The position numbers and the translations under genes are program-made. Under the pieces are notes generated by a model that had not been told where the DNA came from, did no database searches, and saw only the letters and a list, made by a program, of their open reading frames with translations. This document shows positions 31,297-40,572 of a DNA stretch of 64,000 nt, one piece after another (the first letter of the stretch is position 1; each line of letters starts with the position of its first letter). Where the stretch lies: positions 1-64,000 of the forward strand of contig CAQOWG010000005.1 in the NCBI GenBank assembly GCA_948851665.1. Direction: 5' to 3'. This DNA is from an uncultured Candidatus Saccharibacteria bacterium (GTDB lineage Bacteria; Patescibacteriota; Saccharimonadia; Saccharimonadales; Saccharimonadaceae).

Positions 31297-32139
31297 ATGA
31301 CCAAGTCGGCGGAAACAGTTTTGGGACGAATTATAGAGTGGATTTTGCAAGTTTTGAGGTGGTTACTAACCGGTGTGGGATACATTTTTTATGGATTCGG
31401 GTCGGGTCTAAGTTGGATTGGTAGGCAGATCGGAAAGTTTGGTGGTATAGCACAGATAGGTAAGGAAAAGAAGTCTGCGCAAAAGGTTGAACGTCCTGAA
31501 AGATGCGAGAAGGTTACGGAGACGCCAGTTGTTTCACAAGCCAATCAGGAACATACAATAGAGAAAGCGCCAGAAATTGATGTGCCAACGTCTAAAGCGG
31601 AAATCTTAGCAGTAATCGAAAGCGCACCATACAAGGTATTTCCGAAAGATGAGCGACGACTGGTTGATGCGGTATTAACGCTAAAAGAGCGGCCAGTACG
31701 AGAAATTATGGTTCCAAAAGACAAGATTGTCTACGTGAATAGCAATGAGCTGCTTGGCCCGTTAGTGCTCGACCAGCTCTACCGCTCGAAATTGCTGCAT
31801 TTTCCGGTTAAAAATGCCAAAAACGAAGTGGTGGGCGCTATTCATACTGCGAGCCTAAATAGCCTTGAGGTAAAAGAGTCGTTCCGGGCGGGGGAGATTT
31901 TGGATCCAAATATTTATTACATTCGCGATGATTATACGATGGCGGACGCGTTGGACACCTTTTTGAGAAACGGCTGCCATTTCTGTTTAGTAGTGAATAA
32001 TTATGGCAAAGTGGTGGGAATGGTTAATTTTAGCGATCTCACGATGGAGATTTTTGGCGATTTGAAAATTGATGATTTCCAGCGAGACGACGATTCGCTT
32101 GCAGTAGCAAAACGACGATTCCCGATAGAAGTTAAGTAA
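31297..32139 (+). CDS. CBS-domain membrane-associated protein (CorC/HlyC-like)
   Basis: A 280-residue protein. An amphipathic or weakly hydrophobic N-terminus (about residues 9-50, IIEWILQVLRWLLTGVGYIF) leads to a charged linker and two CBS motifs from residue 125: VREIMVPKDKIVYV to VVGAIHTASL and ILDPNIYYIRDDYTMADAL to VVGMVNFSDLTMEIFGD. The pattern ending LTMEIFGD is that of CorC-type CBS pairs, which bind adenosyl ligands or sense ions. No DUF21 membrane domain is present. TGCTATAAT lies eight bases before the ATG, with no ribosome site. Confidence 0.8.
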   Translation: MTKSAETVLGRIIEWILQVLRWLLTGVGYIFYGFGSGLSWIGRQIGKFGGIAQIGKEKKSAQKVERPERCEKVTETPVVSQANQEHTIEKAPEIDVPTSKAEILAVIESAPYKVFPKDERRLVDAVLTLKERPVREIMVPKDKIVYVNSNELLGPLVLDQLYRSKLLHFPVKNAKNEVVGAIHTASLNSLEVKESFRAGEILDPNIYYIRDDYTMADALDTFLRNGCHFCLVVNNYGKVVGMVNFSDLTMEIFGDLKIDDFQRDDDSLAVAKRRFPIEVK

Positions 32140-32144
32140 CAGAA

Positions 32145-32175
32145 AAGCCCCGAGAACTTGTAGTCCGCGGGGCTT
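32145..32175. terminator. Bidirectional terminator
   Basis: AAGCCCCG and CGGGGCTT form an 8-bp stem between the stop of the CBS gene and the stop of the 30-residue gene on the other strand. The minus direction ends in CTTTTCTG. Confidence 0.75.
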
Positions 32176-32203
32176 CGCGCTATCCACCTGGAATTTCGAA
32201 ATT

Positions 32204-32296
32204 TTAGAACTTAGGCTCGATTTCGATAAATTCCTGCCATGGCGCTGGTGGGAAAGATTTTTCCCGACCAGAGTGATGGTGTTTGATTTTACGCAT
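32204..32296 (-). CDS. 30-residue basic small protein with full expression signals
   Basis: A frame starting MRKIKHHHSGREKSF and ending PWQEFIEIEPKF. The ATG at 32296 follows AGGAGA seven bases upstream. A sigma-70 promoter (32420-32448) lies about 120 bases upstream and a terminator follows the stop. Codons look normal, and the peptide has a basic half and an acidic half with two Trp/Phe-rich blocks. I do not recognise it; it is not bL36 or another known small ribosomal protein. It could be a conserved microprotein or a leader peptide, though no downstream gene on this strand depends on it. Confidence 0.55.
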   Translation of the reverse strand: MRKIKHHHSGREKSFPPAPWQEFIEIEPKF

Positions 32297-32419
32297 CAAT
32301 TCTCCTGTTTAAATACTGTTGCCTCAGAGATAGCAGCAAAAGGCTATATCGACCTAAATCCTCCGGTAACTTGTATTATTTTATCAAAGTTTGACAAGAA
32401 TAGCAACCCTTATCTGTCT

Positions 32420-32448
32420 ATTGTACCACAGTTTCTTTACAAAGTCAA
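32420..32448 (-). promoter_or_regulatory. Promoter of the 30-residue gene
   Basis: TTGACT (RC of 32443-32448), a 17-base spacer and TACAAT (RC of 32420-32425). It lies between the uppP stop and the small gene and gives a leader of about 115 bases, which also contains GGAGGATTT near 32355-32363. Confidence 0.75.
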
Positions 32449-32473
32449 GTATTTTGGGCGAATTCGTTGGCTT

Positions 32474-33286
32474 TTAGACGATAATTAGCATGATACCGAG
32501 AACCAAAAGGCCAAGAATAATACGATACTTGCCGAAAGTTTGGAGCGATTTTGGTTTTTTAAGGTATTTAAGAAGGAATTTGAGGGCAAGAAGACCAACG
32601 AGAAATGCCACTAGATTTCCCAGCAAGAGCGGTCCTAAGTTGGCAAAGAAGTAATCACGGCCCTGACTCGTGAGGAAGATTTTAAGGCAGACGCCGCACA
32701 TAATCGGGATGGAGGCAAGGAAGGAATACTCAGCGGCTGATTCGGAATCAAGGCCGACTAGGCGACCAGCGATGATGGTGCTGGCGGAGCGCGAGGTACC
32801 GGGGATGAGGGCGAAAGTTTGCGAGAGACCGATAATGAGAGCTCGGCCAGGTGTGAGATTATTTTCGTTTTTAAGGTCAGAAAGATGCGGCAGATGGTCA
32901 ACAATCAGCATAATCAAACCGACGACCGCCATGGCGATCGAAACGGTGAAGATGGAGCTGAAAAATCCATTATTTTCGATAATGTCGCCAAGGATGAGAC
33001 CAATGACACCGGCTGGGATACTGGTAATAAGGATATTAAGAGCGAGCTTATAGTTACGTTCAGTGCCGACATTTTTAACGATACGAACAATACGCTTACG
33101 GAAGTAAATTAGGAGCGCGAGCAAAGTACCAAGATTGATGAATTCGAGAAAAAGATGAAAGTTTTCGCTAGAGAATTGAAATATTTGTTGGGCGATCTCG
33201 AGATGGCCAGAACTGGAAACTGGAATAAATTCGGTAAGTCCTTGCACGAACCCGAGTAAAATTGATTGCCAAATATTCATAACCAC
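32474..33286 (-). CDS. uppP: Undecaprenyl-diphosphatase
   Basis: A 270-residue integral membrane enzyme (BacA/UppP) with GFVQGLTEFIPVSSSGHLE at about residues 12-30 and LIPGTSRSASTIIAG near 157-171, the two conserved loops holding the catalytic Glu, Ser and Arg. It recycles undecaprenyl diphosphate to the monophosphate lipid carrier, the substrate for peptidoglycan and glycan export. The third gene of serS-murJ-uppP, 12 bases after murJ. UppS at 44749 makes the same carrier. Confidence 0.95.
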   Translation of the reverse strand: MVMNIWQSILLGFVQGLTEFIPVSSSGHLEIAQQIFQFSSENFHLFLEFINLGTLLALLIYFRKRIVRIVKNVGTERNYKLALNILITSIPAGVIGLILGDIIENNGFFSSIFTVSIAMAVVGLIMLIVDHLPHLSDLKNENNLTPGRALIIGLSQTFALIPGTSRSASTIIAGRLVGLDSESAAEYSFLASIPIMCGVCLKIFLTSQGRDYFFANLGPLLLGNLVAFLVGLLALKFLLKYLKKPKSLQTFGKYRIILGLLVLGIMLIIV

Positions 33287-33298
33287 TATTATAGCGGA

Positions 33299-34942
33299 TT
33301 AGGAGAGATTTTTGAAGAGGGTCTTTTTGATGCGCTCGATAATCGGCCGGACTTGGTCGATGCCGAGAAAATAGCTTGCAATGATATAAGCGATTAGTGA
33401 GACGCCAGTAATGAGGATGAACTTTGGCAAAGTGGCAAAGATAGAATCATCAGTTGCGAGTAATGGGATGAATTTGGTCATAGAATAGGCAACGCAACCG
33501 GTAATGGTGGCAGCAAGGGCAGTTTTACCAACGCCGCGCCAAAAATCATGGTCGAGAAGTTTGCGCTCGGAACGTTTATGGAGAAGGCTAAGCAAGATCG
33601 AAACTTCAAGCATACTACCAATGCTTTGGGCGTAGCCAAGACCTTCGGGGCCGAGACCGAGCAGGGAGAAAATTATTGCTAGCAGAATCGTAAGACCAAT
33701 AGCAAAAATCGAGACACGAAAAGGCGTCTTAGTGTCTTGCTTGGCGTAGAAGCCACGTGTGGCAATTTGAAAGATTGACTGAGCGAAAATCGATATAATT
33801 AGAGTAGTGAGAATTGAAGCAATGAGCGGATCGCCGCCGTTTTTAATGAAGCTAACAACGTAACCACGGGCAAAAAATGCAATCACAGCCACCGGTAGGG
33901 CAATCCAGATAATCGTACTAAGGGCAGTACGGAAAGTTTGGCGGAAGCGGCTTTCTTGACCGTCACCGACCTCTTCAGTGAGTTGAGGAAAGAAGGCGGT
34001 AGAAATAGCGACACCGATGAGATTGACAGGCATAGTGGAGAGATTATAAGCTTGCTGATAGGAGCGGAGTGCGCCGGCACCCATGCGCGAGGAGAGATTG
34101 GTAGTAACAAGAGTATTGACGTAGTCGATGCCTTGGTCAAGCGAGCGAGCGGGGAGAAGCTTCAAAACCGAGCGAAAACCTTGGTTCTTGCGACTGATCT
34201 TAAATTCGTAGTCAAAACCAAGACCAATAAGACCGATTAGGCTGACAAATAGTTGCAAAATGGCGCCAAAAACTACGCCAAGAGCAACACCCATGATACC
34301 ACCATCAAACACCTGCCATCCAAAAAGATTGATGCCGCCCGTGAACCAGACGATGCCGATAAGGATGCCAACATTATAAATGGCCGGGGCAAGCGCGTAG
34401 AAAACGAAACGACCGAGTGCCTGCTGGATGCTGGAAAGGATAGTAGAAATACTAAAAAGAAAAGGGTTGATAGCGATCACGCGCATCATATTCACGGCCA
34501 GAATAGTGCCAGACTCGTCAAGACCAGGACCAACCACATAGCGGACGAGTGGCTCGGCGAAAATCATAATTAGAACCGAAGCAACCAGGGTAATAATAGC
34601 CATGAGATTAAGAAGACTGGAAGAAAGCTCCCAAGCGGATTTCTTATTACCCCCGGCAAGACGTTGATTGAAAACCGGAATAAAACTGACGGCGAGGGCA
34701 CCAGAAGTAAGGATTAAGAACATAAAATCCGGGATAGTAAAGGCGGCGGTATAGGCGTCAATACCGGTAGGGTATGTATCAAGATAGTAGGAATTAAGCA
34801 AGCGATCGCGAAAGATACCAAGTAGGGCAGAGAGAAAAGTGGAACTTGCAAGAACGATTGCGGCGGTCTTGATGGACAAGCGACGATTGGCGAGCGCAAC
34901 AACTGAGCTAAACTTGAAATGTTTTTTCTTCGTTGCGGCCAT
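33299..34942 (-). CDS. murJ: Lipid II flippase MurJ
   Basis: A 547-residue MATE-like membrane protein with about 14 helices. Family features are LASSTFLSALLGIFRDRLL in helix 1, YTAAFTIPDFMFLILTSGALAVSF (read in two pieces) and VNLIGVAISTAFFPQLTEEV, then FYAKQDTKTPFRVS. It moves lipid II to the outer face for peptidoglycan assembly. An N-terminal cytoplasmic extension of about 25 basic residues is present. Its ATG overlaps the serS stop (TAATG), so it is translationally coupled. Confidence 0.94.
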   Translation of the reverse strand: MAATKKKHFKFSSVVALANRRLSIKTAAIVLASSTFLSALLGIFRDRLLNSYYLDTYPTGIDAYTAAFTIPDFMFLILTSGALAVSFIPVFNQRLAGGNKKSAWELSSSLLNLMAIITLVASVLIMIFAEPLVRYVVGPGLDESGTILAVNMMRVIAINPFLFSISTILSSIQQALGRFVFYALAPAIYNVGILIGIVWFTGGINLFGWQVFDGGIMGVALGVVFGAILQLFVSLIGLIGLGFDYEFKISRKNQGFRSVLKLLPARSLDQGIDYVNTLVTTNLSSRMGAGALRSYQQAYNLSTMPVNLIGVAISTAFFPQLTEEVGDGQESRFRQTFRTALSTIIWIALPVAVIAFFARGYVVSFIKNGGDPLIASILTTLIISIFAQSIFQIATRGFYAKQDTKTPFRVSIFAIGLTILLAIIFSLLGLGPEGLGYAQSIGSMLEVSILLSLLHKRSERKLLDHDFWRGVGKTALAATITGCVAYSMTKFIPLLATDDSIFATLPKFILITGVSLIAYIIASYFLGIDQVRPIIERIKKTLFKNLS

Positions 34943-36186
34943 TAAATCTCAGTAGCTCCACCAAAGTAAGGTCTCAGAACTTCCGGCAGGGTGAGTTTGC
35001 CTCCTTCTGTGGCATAATTTTCGAGAACAGCGACAAGAGTACGAGCAAGTGAGATGGCGGTACCGTTTAGGGTATGCAGAACTTCAATATTACCATCAGC
35101 GCGACGTACGCGAATATTAAGACTACGTGCCTGAAAATCAGTACAGTTGGAACAACTGGTGAGCTCTTGATACTTTTGATTAACCGGACTCCAATATTCG
35201 AGGTCATATTTCTTAGCGGCAGGTGCGCCTAAGTCGCCCGCTGCGATATTGATAACGTGATACGGAATGCCGATTTCTTGCCAAATTTCTTCCTCGATGG
35301 CAAGGATTTTTTCATGAATTTGCTTGGATTCCTCGGGCAAGCAGAAGACGTACATCTCAAGCTTATTGAACTGATGAACACGAAAAAGCCCACGCGTGTA
35401 TTTGCCATAGGTACCAGCTTCTTTACGGAAGCAGGCCGAATAGCCGGCGTAGCAAAGTGGCAAATCTTTTTCGTCGATAATTTCATCCATATGGTAACCA
35501 GTGAGAGGCATTTCAGCAGTAGCAATCATGGCAAGGTCTTCACCTTCAATGTAGTACTCGTCACTCTGCTCGCTACTACGGGGGTTAAAACCGCAGCCCT
35601 CAAGCACTTTTCCAGAAACCATATCAGGTACAGTCATGAAGGTAAAACCGTGTTCCTGGATTTTCTTCAAGCCAAATTGGAGCAGTGCGTTCTCAAGCAA
35701 GGCTAGACCACCTTTGAGGTAATAAAACTTTGCGCCAGCAACTTTGGCGCCACGCTCAAAATCAAGCCAACCGCGGCTCGTAGCATAGTCGAGATGATCA
35801 ACGCCAGTTGCTTTATTTTCGCCCCATTTAGTGACTTCAACACTACATTCTTCCCCGCCAAGTGGCACATCGTCAAAGATAATATTTGGTACTTGCTTGA
35901 GTTGGGTGTTTAAATCTTTTTCAATGGCGTCAAGCTTGGGCTCCTCGCTCGCGAGCTGTTGCTTGATGGCTTTGGATTTTTCAATCAGCTCTGGATCGGG
36001 TTTGCCGCCTTTCATCTGGCTTGACAGGGCATTTTTATCTTGGCGCAAAGCTTCGACTGACTGCAATAAGGATTTGCGTTCACTATCAAGGGCCAACAGG
36101 GCAGGGATATTAACTGAGTAACCCTTTTCACGGACGGATTTTTCGACTAATACTTGATTTTCGCGGATAAAATTAATGCTCAACAT
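34942..36186 (-). CDS. serS: Seryl-tRNA synthetase
   Basis: A 414-residue class II synthetase. The N-terminal coiled-coil arm (about residues 25-100) binds the long variable arm of tRNA-Ser. Motif 2 CFRKEAGTYGKYTRGLFR lies near 253-271, and motif 3 LNGTAISLARTLVAVLENY near 375-393. TGCTATAAT lies six bases before the ATG at 36186, giving a leaderless transcript that continues into murJ and uppP. Confidence 0.97.
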   Translation of the reverse strand: MLSINFIRENQVLVEKSVREKGYSVNIPALLALDSERKSLLQSVEALRQDKNALSSQMKGGKPDPELIEKSKAIKQQLASEEPKLDAIEKDLNTQLKQVPNIIFDDVPLGGEECSVEVTKWGENKATGVDHLDYATSRGWLDFERGAKVAGAKFYYLKGGLALLENALLQFGLKKIQEHGFTFMTVPDMVSGKVLEGCGFNPRSSEQSDEYYIEGEDLAMIATAEMPLTGYHMDEIIDEKDLPLCYAGYSACFRKEAGTYGKYTRGLFRVHQFNKLEMYVFCLPEESKQIHEKILAIEEEIWQEIGIPYHVINIAAGDLGAPAAKKYDLEYWSPVNQKYQELTSCSNCTDFQARSLNIRVRRADGNIEVLHTLNGTAISLARTLVAVLENYATEGGKLTLPEVLRPYFGGATEI

Positions 36187-36215
36187 GCGTCTATTATAGC
36201 ACGAGGGCAGACAGT

Positions 36216-38153
36216 TTACCAGCCACCACCGCCGCCTCCTCCTCCGCCCCCACCAGAGAAGCCGCCAGAAAAGCCAGATCCACTAGAGCTTGAATTAACA
36301 GTGGTAGAGTGGGTAATGGTGGTACCAGCGGTCGAAGTGAGCGCGTGCATAGCATTGCTAAAATCGCGAGCACTAAAGACGCCTATGCCGACATACCAAG
36401 TTGGCGTGGGGACGTCGCTAAACTCATAGTAGCGAGAAAGTTCGTCTAACCAAGACTTCTCCAGTCCGAGTAGCGCTGCGTATGGCAAAAGTTTTTCGTA
36501 GAGTTTGACCACGCCAGTATGAGAAGTGTCGGCACCCTTAACGCTTTGTAGGAATTTGAGGCGATCAGCCTCGGCCATACCGACATAGAGTTTGAGGCCA
36601 TCAAGGTAACATGAATAGTCGAGGCCTTTTTCCGTACGTTCTTCAAAATTATTGATTTTGACAGCACCGATAATGATAATAAAGAGAATTACGAAGCTAA
36701 CAAAGAAAATGAGAAATGGGATCCAGTCGGCGCCTGCGTAGGTGAAATATGATTCTTCGGGGATAACAAGCGAAGCAATGAAAGCAGCTATGGCCATGAA
36801 GAACCAGGCGACACCCAGCACCGTGACGACAGTAGCAGTGCAAAGACCCTTGGGCTTGGCAGTTTTGGCAACATAGAGGCCTTTTTTGCGCAAAGAATCT
36901 TGGGTTTTAGTACTGAATTCTTGGGCAAGTCGCTGGAGGGTACTAGTGGCGGTGCGCGATTTGATGTCAATTTCTTGCCCGTTAGCGACTGGGCTATCGG
37001 AGCCATTGAGAATTTTCAGGACGGTAATTTGCTCCGGTGAGAGGTCACGTGTGTTCTTGACGCGAATTTGCCAGCCGGTTTTCTTCTTGCCAAAAACGCC
37101 CGTGGTCTCGGTTTTTACTAATTCGATTTTGTGGCTGACGGCGAGCTCAAGAAGAGTTGCAACCTTTGGATTACCTTTTAGGCCTTTGCCGATATGATTC
37201 TCTGCCATTTCGGCAACTGTAAATCCGCGCGGGGCGGTATATTCAGGCTTAACAAAAAGCCCGCGATAATAGTCACGCTTAGTCTTGACGCGACGCGAAG
37301 TCAGGATAAGCAGAATGATTAGAGCGATACCCAGGATTAGCAATATAGCCAAAATGATAACAAGTAGGTAGCTAGTCTCAGGGGCGCGAATCGTAAAAGT
37401 GCCAGCATCAAATGCCATAGCGATAGTAAGAGATTCATTAGCGTAAACTTTGGCGGTAGTAAAAGTGATTACGTTGTTATCTCTGGCTGCCTTGCAACGA
37501 TTTGTTCCAGACTCGCCGTAACGTCCAACATAGCAGGCTACTTCGCTAGTGAAATTATTTGCAATGTCATCCGCGAGGTGGATACGAGCGGTGACCTGGT
37601 TGAAGCGCTGGCTCCAATCGTTACCATTGATATCCCAATAGAGTTCTTGCCACGATTTACCATCTTCATCGGTTTGATCGAGAATGAGATTCTCAAATTC
37701 ATAGTTCAAAGTGTAGGCTTGGCGACCATGGACATACTCGTTGGCGTCGCCAATTCGCACTTCAAAATAACCATTTTCGGAGATGATGTCCTTGACTGGC
37801 TCTTTTTTACCGTTACGCAGCACTTCGATATTGAGATGCGACGTGCTAGCCATAGTAATATTCTTACCGTCGTTATTGGTAAATGGGATAATTCGAGTGA
37901 TACCATGATTCTGATCAGAATCTGGGAAAATAGCTGTTAGCTGCTCTTCTACGCGCATACGGCTAGTACCGTCAGCGTCGCGGGAAAGGTAATAATCGGC
38001 AGTAAAATCCTCGAAGTAGAAACTTTGGGTGCTGGTGGCAGAGGCCGAAGAGGGCGCAAAAATGACAGAGACAACTGTTAGTATGCTTACGAAAAAGCGT
38101 AGGCAGTATTGACTTTTACGACGATGTGTGCTATAATTAAAAAATAGGGTCAC
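36216..38153 (-). CDS. DUF2207 membrane protein with Gly-rich C-terminus
   Basis: A 645-residue protein typical of the DUF2207 family. A signal helix (FFVSILTVVSVIFAPSSASA) precedes an extracytoplasmic beta domain of about 230 residues. A membrane helix (YLLVIILAILLILGIALIILL) comes next, then a cytoplasmic region with two further helices and the usual serine/glycine tail (GSGFSGG, then a run of Gly ending in Trp). Function is unknown; the family is widespread in envelope contexts. The start is GTG at 38151-38153, overlapping the ldh stop as GTGA, so it is translationally coupled. Confidence 0.88.
   Translation of the reverse strand: MTLFFNYSTHRRKSQYCLRFFVSILTVVSVIFAPSSASATSTQSFYFEDFTADYYLSRDADGTSRMRVEEQLTAIFPDSDQNHGITRIIPFTNNDGKNITMASTSHLNIEVLRNGKKEPVKDIISENGYFEVRIGDANEYVHGRQAYTLNYEFENLILDQTDEDGKSWQELYWDINGNDWSQRFNQVTARIHLADDIANNFTSEVACYVGRYGESGTNRCKAARDNNVITFTTAKVYANESLTIAMAFDAGTFTIRAPETSYLLVIILAILLILGIALIILLILTSRRVKTKRDYYRGLFVKPEYTAPRGFTVAEMAENHIGKGLKGNPKVATLLELAVSHKIELVKTETTGVFGKKKTGWQIRVKNTRDLSPEQITVLKILNGSDSPVANGQEIDIKSRTATSTLQRLAQEFSTKTQDSLRKKGLYVAKTAKPKGLCTATVVTVLGVAWFFMAIAAFIASLVIPEESYFTYAGADWIPFLIFFVSFVILFIIIIGAVKINNFEERTEKGLDYSCYLDGLKLYVGMAEADRLKFLQSVKGADTSHTGVVKLYEKLLPYAALLGLEKSWLDELSRYYEFSDVPTPTWYVGIGVFSARDFSNAMHALTSTAGTTITHSTTVNSSSSGSGFSGGFSGGGGGGGGGGGW
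38109..38137 (+). promoter_or_regulatory. Plus-strand promoter copy inside the DUF2207 gene (antisense)
   Basis: TTGACT at 38109-38114, a 17-base spacer and TATAAT at 38132-38137, nearly identical over 40 bases to the promoter at 829-857 (shared spacer end GATGTGTGC). It faces the minus-strand ldh gene, so any transcript would be antisense to ldh. Confidence 0.45.
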
Positions 38154-39061
38154 TTCGTGGCTTCCTCGATGGTCTTTTTGATGGCGTTATTTGACTTTTG
38201 GAACATAATTCCCTCTTGTTCGGTCATAGACGTGTCGAGGCGACGGATGATGCCGGCGCGACCAACCACGGCTGGAAAACCATTATAGAGATGAGCATTA
38301 TCATCGTAATTGGAGACTGGGAGTACGCGACGTTCATCGTTCAGGATTGAGTTTATAATCTGTACAACGCAGGTGCCAATACCGTAGTGGGTGGCGCCTT
38401 TTTTCTTGATGATTTGGTAGGCTTTGTCGCGCACGGATGCTTCTATGGCAATGCGGTCACGCTCGGGGATGAGCTGGGTGATTTTTTCGCCACCCATCGT
38501 GGCAGCAGACCACAGAGCGAACTCACTGTCGCCATGTTCACCGATTTGGTAGGCGTGAACTGATTTGGGATGAACACCGAGCTGCTCGGCGAGACGAAAA
38601 CGAAGACGAGCAGAATCAAGCACTGTACCAGAGCCAATAACACGCTCGTGAGGTAGACCGGAAATCTGCTGAGTGAGATAGGCGAGAGTGTCAACGGGAT
38701 TAGAAACAATCAAGAAAATGCCGCTGAAGCCACTTTTCATAACTGGCTCGACGATGCTACGAAGTACGACAGCATTCTTCTTGACGAGATCAGTACGAGT
38801 TTCGCCGGGTTTTTGGTTGGCGCCCGCAGTGATCACGCAAAGGTCGCAGTCCTTGGCTTCATCATAGTCACCAGTGCGAAGCTTGAGAAAGCTAGGCGAA
38901 ACGGCGAGGGCATCGGAAAGATCCATTACCTCGCCATCGGCGTCTGCGCGATTTAGATCAGTTAAAACAATCTCTTTAACTGGTGTGCGTTGGTTGAGTA
39001 AGGCGTAGGCAATGCTTGCACCGACATTGCCCGTACCGACAATCATAATTTTCCCGTTCAT
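38150..39061 (-). CDS. ldh: L-lactate dehydrogenase
   Basis: A 303-residue NAD-dependent dehydrogenase. MIVGTGNVGASIAYAL is the Rossmann loop, and VLTDLN carries the Asp that selects NAD. ITAGANQKPGETR holds the Gln that distinguishes lactate from malate dehydrogenase, together with the catalytic-loop Arg; IGEHGDSE near residue 175 holds the catalytic His. It regenerates NAD by reducing pyruvate, consistent with fermentative Saccharibacteria. TGGTATAAT lies seven bases before the ATG, so it is leaderless. Confidence 0.95.
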   Translation of the reverse strand: MNGKIMIVGTGNVGASIAYALLNQRTPVKEIVLTDLNRADADGEVMDLSDALAVSPSFLKLRTGDYDEAKDCDLCVITAGANQKPGETRTDLVKKNAVVLRSIVEPVMKSGFSGIFLIVSNPVDTLAYLTQQISGLPHERVIGSGTVLDSARLRFRLAEQLGVHPKSVHAYQIGEHGDSEFALWSAATMGGEKITQLIPERDRIAIEASVRDKAYQIIKKKGATHYGIGTCVVQIINSILNDERRVLPVSNYDDNAHLYNGFPAVVGRAGIIRRLDTSMTEQEGIMFQKSNNAIKKTIEEATK

Positions 39062-39117
39062 TAAATCAATTATACCATAAGTGTAGTGAAATTCACGAGA
39101 ACTTCGCTACCGCTTAT

Positions 39118-40572
39118 CTATTCTTTCGGCTTAATGATTGGGAATGGCACAGCTTCGCGGCCGGAAACACCTTCAAGTAGCCAGAAATTACGCTCGGAAT
39201 TACCCCAACCGCAGGCGGGTGGCATGCCGTATTCGAGCATTTCGACGAAGTCCATGTCGAGCATTTGTGCCTCATCATCGCCGGCGTCACGCATAGCTTG
39301 CTGCTCTTTAAAACGAGCTAGTTGATCGAGCGGGTCATTGAGCTCGGAATAACCATTCCCCATTTCGGTACCAGCAATGACTGGGTGGAAACGTTGGGTA
39401 ACGAGTGGATTTTCGGGGCTAATTTTAGCAAGGGGGCTAAGAGTAAGCGGTTCCTCAATGAGCCAATATGGCCCAGCAGAGGTTTTGCGGATTAGTTTCC
39501 AGAGATTATCAATTAAACGGCCATCAGCAACACTAGGATCGATTTGAACACCATTTTCTTTTAAAATAGAGAGCGCTTTCTCGCGATTAAGGCTAAATAC
39601 GTCGATGCCGAATTTTTCCATGAGAAGATCAGCGTATTTAATGCGGGGCCATTCGCAGTCAAGATCAATGTCAAAATCACCGACATGAAATTGGAGAGTA
39701 CCCCAAGTTTCCTTAGCGACATATTTAATCATCTCCTCATAGAGCACCATGCCGTCTTCGTAATTCTCGTAAGCAGCATAGCTTTCAAAGGCGATATGCT
39801 CTGGCAGATGCTCATCATCAACGCCCTCATTACGGAAGCGTGGACCGATGTCGTAGACTTTTTCAAAGCCACCGCCGAGCAAGCGCTTTAGAGGTAGCTC
39901 CTGAGAAATGCGCAGATAGTAATCGATGTCGAGCGCGTCCATGTAGGTCGTGAAAGGTGTAGCATCGGCACCACCAGTAGTGAGTTCGAGAACCGGAGTA
40001 TTAACTTCGATAAAACCTTTGCTATTCATAAAATTGCGAGTGGCCTGCCAGAATTTACTGCGACGCACCAAGCGTTCGCGCACCTCGGGGTTAACGTTCA
40101 TGTCGACATAGCGGCGGCGATAACGCTCTTCCTTATTCTTGAAACCGTCATGACCTGGCAGTGGGCGCAGAGATTTGGTGAGGAGACGTACTTGATTGGA
40201 AAAAACAGAGATTTCGCCAGTACTGGATTTACCGACTCGACCGGCAGCTTCGATAAAATCGCCCGTATCGAGAAGCTTTAGCTCTTTGACGCTGAAATGC
40301 CCGTCTTCGACTTGGTCGGTTTTCTCCATGAAGATTTGTACTTCACCAGTGTAGTCGCGAATTTTGACAAAAGCAAGTTTGCCAAAACTGCGGATCGCCA
40401 TAATCCGGCCAGCCACGACAACTTCTTGACCATCTTTTTCGTCAAAATGGTTGAGGATCGTACTAATTTTCGTGTTGCGATGACTTTTGGCGGGATATGG
40501 ATCGATGCCGCGCGCACGAATCTCTTCCAATTTACGAAGGCGTTCGTCGCGATAATCAGCAAGGGTAGTCAT
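39118..40572 (-). CDS. lysS: Lysyl-tRNA synthetase (class II)
   Basis: A 484-residue class II enzyme. The N-terminal OB-fold anticodon domain spans about residues 55-145 (EVVVAGRIMAIRSFGKLAF). Motif 2 RFRNEGVDDEHLPEHIAFE lies near 247-265. The C-terminal catalytic core includes EPLTLSPLAK, FHPVIAGTEMGNGYSELNDP and GCGWGNSER-like ACGWGNSERNF in place of the usual motif 3 GIGIDR, a divergent motif worth checking. Directly follows greA with no gap. Confidence 0.93.
   Translation of the reverse strand: MTTLADYRDERLRKLEEIRARGIDPYPAKSHRNTKISTILNHFDEKDGQEVVVAGRIMAIRSFGKLAFVKIRDYTGEVQIFMEKTDQVEDGHFSVKELKLLDTGDFIEAAGRVGKSSTGEISVFSNQVRLLTKSLRPLPGHDGFKNKEERYRRRYVDMNVNPEVRERLVRRSKFWQATRNFMNSKGFIEVNTPVLELTTGGADATPFTTYMDALDIDYYLRISQELPLKRLLGGGFEKVYDIGPRFRNEGVDDEHLPEHIAFESYAAYENYEDGMVLYEEMIKYVAKETWGTLQFHVGDFDIDLDCEWPRIKYADLLMEKFGIDVFSLNREKALSILKENGVQIDPSVADGRLIDNLWKLIRKTSAGPYWLIEEPLTLSPLAKISPENPLVTQRFHPVIAGTEMGNGYSELNDPLDQLARFKEQQAMRDAGDDEAQMLDMDFVEMLEYGMPPACGWGNSERNFWLLEGVSGREAVPFPIIKPKE

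Noticed and set aside
36216..36290. GC-rich tract at the end of the DUF2207 gene as a slippage site
   Set aside because: The C/T-rich run encodes the glycine-rich tail normal for this family, and the frame ends correctly at Trp-stop.
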